DNA of 16,343 nucleotides, taken from assembly GCA_946410365.1 (NCBI GenBank), contig CAMKAA010000005.1:1-16343 (forward strand), given 5' to 3'. The notes under the pieces are model-generated. The model saw only the letters and a program-made list of their open reading frames with translations, ran no database searches and had not been told where the DNA came from. This DNA comes from an uncultured Lachnospiraceae bacterium. Its GTDB lineage: Bacteria > Bacillota_A > Clostridia > Lachnospirales > Lachnospiraceae. Each line of letters starts with the position of its first letter. Position 1 is the stretch's first letter. Positions 1 through 4,570 of the stretch are shown one piece after another. Position numbers and translations under genes: made by a program.

Positions 1-249
1 GCGGGATCAAGAAACTGTAAGATCGTGGACGGAAAGATCATGCCCGCTCTCACCAGTATCGACGGTATGGGTGAAAAAGCCGCGGACGCGGTGGTAGAGG
101 CAGCAAAAGACGGCCCTTTCATTTCCAGAGACGATTTCTATAACAGGACTAAGGTGCCGAAAACAGTGGTTGAGAAAATGAATGCCATGGGGCTTCTGGG
201 AGATCTGCCCGAGAGCAATCAGATCTCTCTGTTTGATATTTTGAACTGA
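1..249 (+). CDS. polC: PolC-type DNA polymerase III alpha subunit, C-terminal end (partial)
   Basis: The reading frame is open from base 1 to a TGA at 247-249 and gives the last 82 residues of a longer protein; the start lies upstream of the window. PolC is the main replicative DNA polymerase of Firmicutes. The visible part matches the extreme C-terminus of the family: a helix-hairpin-helix-like stretch (SIDGMGEKAADAVVEAAKDG), then GPFISRDDF, a KVPKTVVEKM helix, and the closing LPESNQISLFDIL, which is nearly diagnostic for PolC as opposed to DnaE. The catalytic parts are not in the window. A GTG at 25 and an ATG at 40 are internal codons, not starts. The next gene begins 11 bases after the stop with its own ribosome binding site, so both are probably on one transcript. 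The identification rests on remembered family sequence and is fairly certain. Confidence 0.93.
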   Translation, partial: AGSRNCKIVDGKIMPALTSIDGMGEKAADAVVEAAKDGPFISRDDFYNRTKVPKTVVEKMNAMGLLGDLPESNQISLFDILN

Positions 250-260
250 CGGAGGTAAAT

Positions 261-1034
261 ATGCGAGGTGCAAAGGACCCCCAAAGGGGAAACGAGAGAA
301 ACTATATCCCAAATGATGAGATCGACAGGGAGGAAAAAGCTGATATCAGGCAGCAGAAGAAAGGCAATGCTTTCAGTGTCCTTCTCGGAGGGCTTGTCGT
401 CATTTCCCTGATCGCGTTCATCTTTGTCCTGCTTGACAGCGGGATCCTTTCCGGCGGCGTCACGCAGACGGTTTACGGAACACCCCAGCTGACCCAGGAG
501 GAAAAGAAAGCCGCAGAGGAGGAAGCCCGGCTGGCCGAGGAGGAAGCCAAACAGAAAAAGAAGGATGAGGAAGCTGCCGCTAGGGCTGAGGAAGAAGCTG
601 CCAGAAAGGCCGAGAAAGAGGAATCTGAGAGGCAGGCTGAGGAAGAAGCTGCCAGAAAAGCTGAGGAAGAAGCAGAGAGAAGAGCGGAAGAAAAGGAAGA
701 GGAAGCGGAGCGCAAAAAAGCGCTGGAGGAAGAACAGGAAGTTCTTGCCCGAGATTTCATCCTTGCGGAAAGCAATATCCGCTATTATTCTGAGGAGTCG
801 CTGAACAGACTGACCGACAGGGAGGTCCTTTTTGCCCTGAATGAAATCTATGCCAGGAAGGGAAGAATCTTTACCGGAGAGGAGTTCCGAAGATATTTCG
901 AGAGCAAAGACTGGTATAAAGGAACGATTCCCGCCGAAGAATTTGACGCCAATCAGAACGAACGGTTTAATGAGTACGAAAAGGCCAATATCAATGCACT
1001 TGTCAAAATAGCGCAGGAGAGAGGGATCCGATGA
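261..1034 (+). CDS. Single-pass membrane protein with coiled coil and YARHG-like domain
   Basis: The 257-residue protein starts at an ATG four bases after GGAGGT. Residues 1-37 are highly charged, residues about 38-59 form one hydrophobic segment (no signal-peptidase site seen), residues about 80-165 are a Glu/Ala/Lys/Arg-rich predicted coiled coil, and residues about 167-245 resemble the YARHG domain. Within that domain are NEIYARKG (194-201), an EFRRYFESKDWYK segment and a final NEYEKANI. The signature reads YARKG instead of YARHG. The YARHG domain is a cell-envelope domain of unknown function, so I infer an N-in, C-out topology with a stalk lifting the domain off the membrane. A 23-base identical segment occurs at 585-607 and 636-658, so the stalk grew by a 17-codon duplication. 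It is the last gene of the polC transcript, followed by a terminator. No specific function can be assigned. Confidence 0.85.
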   Translation: MRGAKDPQRGNERNYIPNDEIDREEKADIRQQKKGNAFSVLLGGLVVISLIAFIFVLLDSGILSGGVTQTVYGTPQLTQEEKKAAEEEARLAEEEAKQKKKDEEAAARAEEEAARKAEKEESERQAEEEAARKAEEEAERRAEEKEEEAERKKALEEEQEVLARDFILAESNIRYYSEESLNRLTDREVLFALNEIYARKGRIFTGEEFRRYFESKDWYKGTIPAEEFDANQNERFNEYEKANINALVKIAQERGIR

Positions 1035-1053
1035 CCGGATAAAGCGATGCAGC

Positions 1054-1096
1054 AGAGAACCTGAAGGGACAGTAAACTTCAGGTTCTCTTTATTTT
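1054..1096 (+). terminator. Intrinsic terminator after the YARHG-domain gene
   Basis: A perfect 13-bp stem is formed by 1054-1066 (AGAGAACCTGAAG) and 1077-1089, with a 10-base loop, followed by TTATTTT. It lies 20 bases after the stop codon and closes the polC-end transcript, just ahead of the promoter of the peroxidase gene. Confidence 0.9.
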
Positions 1097-1117
1097 GCAA
1101 AAAAAGCAAAAACATAC

Positions 1118-1146
1118 TTGACATATTAGATTGTGCAAAATATAAT
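1118..1146 (+). promoter_or_regulatory. Consensus housekeeping promoter of the glutathione peroxidase gene
   Basis: TTGACA at 1118-1123 and TATAAT at 1141-1146 are separated by exactly 17 bases, matching the vegetative sigma factor consensus at all 12 positions. Transcription should start near 1153, leaving a short A/T-rich leader before the AAAGGAG ribosome binding site at 1183-1189. The peroxidase is therefore probably highly expressed unless a repressor acts here. Confidence 0.88.
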
Positions 1147-1196
1147 TGAATAAAACACAAGGAAATAATATAGATTTATAATAAAGGAGAAATGAT

Positions 1197-1739
1197 ATGG
1201 GAATTTACGATTATGTGATCAAGAACGGAAAGGGTGAAGATGTGCCTATGAGCGATTATAAGGGAAAGGTACTTCTGATCGTCAATACAGCTACAGGATG
1301 CGGTTTCACACCTCATTATGAACCGCTGGAGAAGATGTATGAGAAATATCACGACAGAGGATTCGAGATCATCGACATACCTTGCAATCAGTTCGCGGGA
1401 CAGGCTCCTGAGACTGACGAAGAGATCCACCAGTTCTGCACACTTAAATACAACACACAGTTTCCTCAGATGAAGAAGTCTGAAGTGAACGGAGAGAATG
1501 AGCTTCCTCTCTACACTTATCTTAAGAGCCAGCAGGGATTCAAGGGGTTCGGTTTCGGCCCCGCAGCTCTTGCAATGAGCGCGCTGCTTAAAAAGATCGA
1601 TAAGGATTACAAGAACAATCCGAACATCAAGTGGAACTTCACAAAATTTGCGGTTGACCGCGACGGCAATGTAGTCGCAAGATTTGAGCCCACTGAAGAT
1701 ATGAAGAAAGTAGACAAATTTGTGGAAGGTCTGCTGTAA
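1197..1739 (+). CDS. Glutathione peroxidase family protein (Cys type, probably thioredoxin-dependent)
   Basis: This 180-residue protein has the length and fold signature of the glutathione peroxidase family, thiol peroxidases that reduce H2O2 and organic hydroperoxides. The peroxidatic residue is Cys35 in NTATGCGFTP (codon TGC, so not selenocysteine). The other catalytic residues are visible: Gln65 in IPCNQFAGQ and Trp146-Asn147 in KWNFTKF. Cys81 in HQFCTLKYN lies 46 residues after Cys35, the same spacing as the peroxidatic/resolving pair (36 and 82) of yeast Gpx3. This points to an atypical 2-Cys enzyme recycled by thioredoxin; most anaerobes lack glutathione. There is no signal peptide, so it should be cytoplasmic. 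The ATG has AAAGGAG seven bases upstream. It stands alone between a terminator and a tRNA unit. 'Peroxidase' is secure; the electron donor is inferred. Confidence 0.95.
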   Translation: MGIYDYVIKNGKGEDVPMSDYKGKVLLIVNTATGCGFTPHYEPLEKMYEKYHDRGFEIIDIPCNQFAGQAPETDEEIHQFCTLKYNTQFPQMKKSEVNGENELPLYTYLKSQQGFKGFGFGPAALAMSALLKKIDKDYKNNPNIKWNFTKFAVDRDGNVVARFEPTEDMKKVDKFVEGLL

Positions 1740-1777
1740 TTAAAGGGGCAGAAATCTGTAAAAATATAAAAAAGTGC

Positions 1778-1806
1778 TTGCGTGACCATTTATCTTCTGA
1801 TATAGT
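1778..1806 (+). promoter_or_regulatory. Promoter of the tRNA-Glu gene
   Basis: TTGCGT at 1778-1783 and TATAGT at 1801-1806 are 17 bases apart. Transcription would start near 1813, about 20 bases upstream of the mature tRNA 5' end at 1833, which suits a short leader removed by RNase P. No terminator is apparent between the peroxidase stop and this promoter, so some readthrough into the tRNA is possible. Confidence 0.7.
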
Positions 1807-1832
1807 AATAAATGCGTCAGGTAAGCGCATAT

Positions 1833-1904
1833 GGCTCGTTGGTCAAGGGGTCAAGACGCCGCCCTCTCACGGCGGAATCATGGGTTCGATTCCCGTACGA
1901 GCTA
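1833..1904 (+). tRNA. tRNA-Glu (anticodon CTC)
   Basis: A 72-nt cloverleaf can be drawn. The acceptor arm is 1833-1839 (GGCTCGT) with 1897-1903 (ACGAGCT), the anticodon stem is 1859-1863 (CCGCC) with 1871-1875 (GGCGG), and the T arm is 1880-1884 with 1892-1896 around the loop TTCGATT. The seven-base anticodon loop CTCTCAC places CTC at 1866-1868, which reads GAG. The discriminator base is A1904. CCA is not encoded (ACT follows), so it must be added by the CCA enzyme. The first acceptor pair is G1-U72, a wobble rather than a Watson-Crick pair. It is a single tRNA with its own promoter and terminator. Confidence 0.95.
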
Positions 1905-1907
1905 CTG

Positions 1908-1936
1908 GCTGTCAGAGTATTCTGGCAGCTTTTTTA
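1908..1936 (+). terminator. Intrinsic terminator of tRNA-Glu
   Basis: A 9-bp stem joins 1908-1916 (GCTGTCAGA) and 1921-1929 (TCTGGCAGC), with one G-U pair and a GTAT loop, followed by six T at 1930-1935. It starts four bases after the discriminator base. Confidence 0.9.
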
Positions 1937-1975
1937 GTGAAAAAATCCGGAAAGATACGATTTTTGGGAAATGAC

Positions 1976-2013
1976 TTGCATTTTTACAAAAAATGTGATA
2001 ACTTTCATATGTT
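1976..2013 (+). promoter_or_regulatory. Probable promoter region of the rimP-nusA-infB operon
   Basis: The A/T-rich stretch between the tRNA terminator and the rimP leader hairpin should contain the operon promoter. Candidates are TTTACA (1983-1988) with CATATG or TATGTT 17-19 bases downstream, or TTGCAT (1976-1981) with the extended -10 element TGTGATAAC (1994-2002). None is a strong match and I cannot choose between them. Confidence 0.4.
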
Positions 2014-2030
2014 GAATATGGTACAGTTAG

Positions 2031-2056
2031 AAAGTGGGCTTGCAAGTCCACTTTTT
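2031..2056 (+). promoter_or_regulatory. Terminator-like hairpin in the rimP leader (probable attenuator)
   Basis: 2031-2041 (AAAGTGGGCTT) pairs with 2044-2054 (AAGTCCACTTT), with one G-U pair; the innermost pairs must open to leave a loop. The stem runs into TTTTTT, giving a complete intrinsic terminator between the likely transcription start and rimP. In Bacillus subtilis the rimP(ylxS)-nusA leader contains a terminator through which NusA controls its own operon. The same arrangement here suggests the same logic, although this site has not been tested. The next ribosome binding site begins 11 bases after the T run. Confidence 0.75.
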
Positions 2057-2104
2057 TGATGTCCTGAAGGAGATTGAATGACCGGACCACGGTCAAGGAG
2101 GAGT

Positions 2105-2653
2105 ATGGCCAATAAGATATCAGGCAGAGCAAGGATTGAAAATGAGGCTGAGAAGCTGACCGAACCTGTCGCTTTAAAACATGGCGTCCGTATTTATGAT
2201 GTGGAGTATATTAAGGAAGGCCCCGACTATTATCTCAATATTTATATCGATAAGGATGGGGGAGTCTCCATACTGGATTGTGAAGCTGTGAGCAGAGAGC
2301 TTTCCGATAAACTCGATGAGGCGGATCTTATAAGCGATGCCTATACGCTTGTTGTTTCAAGCCCCGGGCTTGGAAGAACACTCACGAAGGACAGACATCT
2401 GCAAAACAGTCTCGGCGAGAAGGTGGAAGGCAAACTCTTTAAGGCTGATCCGAACATCGGCGGGAAGGAATTCGAGGGTATCCTCACTGCATGGGATGCT
2501 GCGACGATCACCGTAGAGATCGATACTGTACCGAACTCCGGTGGGAGAAAGAAAAAAAGCAAAGAGATTCAGAGCGGCGAGGCGGACTCTCCACGCGCCC
2601 TCGTGATCCCGAGAAAAGATATCGCTGTACTCAGATTATATCTGGATATCTGA
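2105..2653 (+). CDS. rimP: Ribosome maturation factor RimP
   Basis: RimP binds the free 30S subunit and helps its late assembly. The 182-residue product has the N-terminal alpha/beta domain (EAEKLTEPVALKHGVRIYDV, then YYLNIYIDKDGGVSILDCEAVSREL), the hallmark VSSPGLGRTL, and a C-terminal SH3-like barrel (KVEGKLFK to RKDIAVLRLYL). The barrel carries an unusual basic insert, GGRKKKSKE, before ALVIPRKD. The start is uncertain. An in-frame ATG at 2078 has AAGGAG five bases upstream, and the ATG at 2105 has AAGGAGG three bases upstream. I prefer 2105 because the leader length then fits the family better and because the first ATG lies in a small hairpin. It is the first gene of the nusA-infB operon, with 73 apparently non-coding bases before nusA. 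Confidence 0.93.
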   Translation: MANKISGRARIENEAEKLTEPVALKHGVRIYDVEYIKEGPDYYLNIYIDKDGGVSILDCEAVSRELSDKLDEADLISDAYTLVVSSPGLGRTLTKDRHLQNSLGEKVEGKLFKADPNIGGKEFEGILTAWDAATITVEIDTVPNSGGRKKKSKEIQSGEADSPRALVIPRKDIAVLRLYLDI

Positions 2654-2726
2654 AAGAAAGCCGCAGACCGGGGATGGCTGCGCACTCAGGAAGAATAGTA
2701 AGACTGGTTCCGGAAAAGGAGACAAG

Positions 2727-3965
2727 ATGAACACAGAACTTAAAGAGGCAATTGAGGCGCTTGAAAAAGAAAAGAATATTATGCGCGAGACTCTGTTTGA
2801 GGCAATTGAAAATGCGCTCTTAACTGCCTGCAAGAGCAATTTTGGCAGAGTGGACAATATCAAGGCGTGGGTAGACCGCGACACATTCGAGTACTACTGC
2901 ACCGCAGAGAAAGAGGTCGTGGAGACAAAGGATGATGTGGAGGACAAACTCACACAGATCGCGCTGGAAGACGCGGTAAAGTTCAACCCCGCTGTCAGGC
3001 CCGGCGATAAAGTGGAAGTGAAGATCAACAGCCAGTCATTTGGCAGGATCGCCACACAGATCGCCAAGAACGTGATCCTTCAGAAGATCCGGGAAGAAGA
3101 GCGCAGCGCTATCTATGATTATTATATCAAGATGCAGAAGAACATCGTGACTGGCATTGTGCAGCGTATTAACGGCGGCAATATCAGCGTAAATCTCGGA
3201 AGAGCGGAGGGCCTTCTCAATGAAAAAGAGACAGTGCCCGGCGAGCACTTAAAGCCCACAGACAGGATCAAGGTGTATATCATTGATGTCCGCACCACGA
3301 ACCGCGGTCCCAGGATCCTTGTAAGCCGCACACACCCGGAACTTGTCAAAAAATTGTTCGAGCAGGAAGTCGCCGAGATCCAGGATAAGGTCGTAGAGAT
3401 CAAGAGCATCGCCAGAGAGGCGGGAAGCCGCACCAAGATCGCTGTGTATTCCAACGATCCCAAGGTTGACGCCGTCGGAGCCTGTGTCGGTGTGAACGGC
3501 ATCCGCGTCAACAATATCGTAGACGAACTTCGCGGTGAGAAGATCGATATCATCAACTGGGATGAGAACCCCGGCAATCTGATCCAGAACGCCCTTTCTC
3601 CTGCCAAGATCGTCGCTGTATTCGCTGATCCGGAGGAGAAGACTGCAAAGGTGGTTGTCCCTGATTATCAGCTTTCTCTGGCTATCGGACGCGAAGGACA
3701 GAACGCACGTCTCGCAGCCAAACTTACCGGCTATAAGATCGATATCAAGAGCGAGACGCAGGCCAAGGATGCTCCCGGATTCCGCTATGAGGATTACGAG
3801 GACGAGTACTACGAAGACGACGAATACGATGAAGAGTATCAGGAAGGCGAGGAATACTCCGAGGACGCTGAATATTCTGACGGAGAGTATTCTGACGAAG
3901 AAGAGACGGCCTATGAGTCTGACGGCGCAGATGAGAGCACCGGGGAGAATGAGACCGAAGAGTGA
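2727..3965 (+). CDS. nusA: Transcription termination/antitermination factor NusA
   Basis: NusA binds RNA polymerase and modulates pausing, termination and antitermination. The 412-residue protein has the RNA polymerase-binding N-terminal domain (about 1-135), an S1 domain (about 139-202, NIVTGIVQRINGGNISVNLG), KH1 (about 205-276, GVNGIR at 255-260) and KH2 (about 285-345, SLAIGREGQNARLAAKLTGY). It lacks the C-terminal AR1/AR2 repeats of Proteobacteria. Instead, residues 352-412 form a disordered-looking tail with 32 Asp/Glu, 10 Tyr and one Arg. The ATG follows AAAGGAG with a five-base spacer. nusA sits between rimP and ylxR as in most Firmicutes, and the operon leader carries a terminator through which NusA may regulate itself. 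Identification is secure; the role of the tail is unknown. Confidence 0.98.
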   Translation: MNTELKEAIEALEKEKNIMRETLFEAIENALLTACKSNFGRVDNIKAWVDRDTFEYYCTAEKEVVETKDDVEDKLTQIALEDAVKFNPAVRPGDKVEVKINSQSFGRIATQIAKNVILQKIREEERSAIYDYYIKMQKNIVTGIVQRINGGNISVNLGRAEGLLNEKETVPGEHLKPTDRIKVYIIDVRTTNRGPRILVSRTHPELVKKLFEQEVAEIQDKVVEIKSIAREAGSRTKIAVYSNDPKVDAVGACVGVNGIRVNNIVDELRGEKIDIINWDENPGNLIQNALSPAKIVAVFADPEEKTAKVVVPDYQLSLAIGREGQNARLAAKLTGYKIDIKSETQAKDAPGFRYEDYEDEYYEDDEYDEEYQEGEEYSEDAEYSDGEYSDEEETAYESDGADESTGENETEE

Positions 3966-3990
3966 TTGCTGATCCGGAGCAGGAGGTAAA

Positions 3991-4263
3991 ATGCTGGGGA
4001 AGATTCCGATGCGCAGATGTACAGGCTGCGGAGAAATGAAGGAGAAGAAAAGTCTGATCCGGATCGTCCGTACACCTGAGGGGGATATAAAACTGGACAG
4101 GACAGGGAAGACAAACGGCAGAGGGGCTTATCTCTGTGATGATCCCGCCTGCTTACGCATAGCGCAGAAGAAGAGGTCTCTTCAGAGATCACTGGGAACA
4201 GCGATTCCGGATGAGATCTTTGACGAGCTTGCCGGCAGATGGGAGGTGTCATCAGATGGATAG
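3991..4263 (+). CDS. rnpM: YlxR/RnpM family RNA-binding protein (RNase P modulator)
   Basis: The 90-residue protein belongs to the YlxR (DUF448) family; in B. subtilis it was renamed RnpM because it binds RNase P RNA and modulates RNase P. The family core is clear: RRCTGCGEMKEKKSLIRIVR (8-27), then GKTNGRGAYLC (39-49) with the GRGAY signature. Cys10, Cys13, Cys49 and Cys54 form a possible four-Cys metal site, which I infer only from spacing. The ATG lies six bases after AGGAGG. It follows nusA by 25 bases, and its last eight bases overlap the start of ylxQ, suggesting translational coupling. Confidence 0.92.
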   Translation: MLGKIPMRRCTGCGEMKEKKSLIRIVRTPEGDIKLDRTGKTNGRGAYLCDDPACLRIAQKKRSLQRSLGTAIPDEIFDELAGRWEVSSDG

Positions 4264-4570
4264 ACTGCTGTCACTTCTTGGGATCGCCCAGAAGGCAGGA
4301 AAAGTCGTCAGCGGCGGTTTTCTGTGTGAAAAGTCGATAAAGGCAAAACAGGCCAGGCTGGTGATCCTGGCGGGAGACGCACAGAAAAACACTGTTAGTA
4401 CGATCAGTAATAAATGTACTTTTTATAATATACCGTTTGGCTTTTACGGAACAAAAGAAACGCTTGGCCGCGCCATTGGCAAAGAGGAACGCTCCTGCGT
4501 TGCTGTGACGGACCAGGGGCTTGCAGATAGTATTTATAAGCTGCTAAGCAGCGGGAAGAAAGAGGAGTAA
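4256..4570 (+). CDS. ylxQ: L7Ae/L30e-type ribosomal protein-like YlxQ
   Basis: The 104-residue protein is a member of the L7Ae/L30e/S12e family, small RNA-binding proteins that recognise kink-turns. It shows LGIAQKAGKVVSGG at the N-terminus, RLVILAGDAQKNT (usual motif 'lAeDAs.nT'), IPFGFYGTKETLGRAIGK and a hydrophobic C-terminal helix. I chose the ATG at 4256 because GGGAGG lies about ten bases upstream and the product then starts as the family does. An upstream in-frame start at 4211 would add 15 unrelated residues encoded inside ylxR. It overlaps ylxR by eight bases and abuts infB directly (TAA then ATG). The cellular role in bacteria is not settled; association with ribosomal or RNase P RNA is plausible from the context. 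Confidence 0.9.
   Translation: MDRLLSLLGIAQKAGKVVSGGFLCEKSIKAKQARLVILAGDAQKNTVSTISNKCTFYNIPFGFYGTKETLGRAIGKEERSCVAVTDQGLADSIYKLLSSGKKEE

Noticed and set aside
219..1160. A 313-codon open frame on the - strand covering the coiled-coil gene
   Set aside because: It is the antisense shadow of a Glu/Lys/Ala-rich coding region, giving Phe/Leu-rich nonsense protein, and it crosses a terminator and a promoter of the + strand.
1131..1195. PerR-box-like sequence in the peroxidase promoter region
   Set aside because: TTATAAT occurs (1177-1183), but the second half-site needed for TTATAATnATTATAA is missing, so only one half matches by chance in A/T-rich DNA.
1299..1301. Possible selenocysteine at the active site of the peroxidase
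   Set aside because: The codon is TGC (Cys), not TGA, and no selenocysteine insertion element is needed.
1833..1936. tRNA gene as an integration site for a mobile element
   Set aside because: No integrase gene, no repeat of the tRNA 3' end and no composition change follow; the next genes are the conserved rimP-nusA operon.
1778..2059. A 93-codon + strand open frame
   Set aside because: It runs through the tRNA-Glu gene, its terminator and the operon leader. The product shows no family features.
2654..2726. Small gene between rimP and nusA
   Set aside because: The 73-base gap has no start codon with a ribosome binding site that yields a plausible product; it only supplies the nusA ribosome binding site.
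4211..4255. Upstream extension of ylxQ
   Set aside because: It would add 15 residues unrelated to the L7Ae family and overlap ylxR by over 50 bases. The ATG at 4256 has its own GGGAGG and fits the family start.
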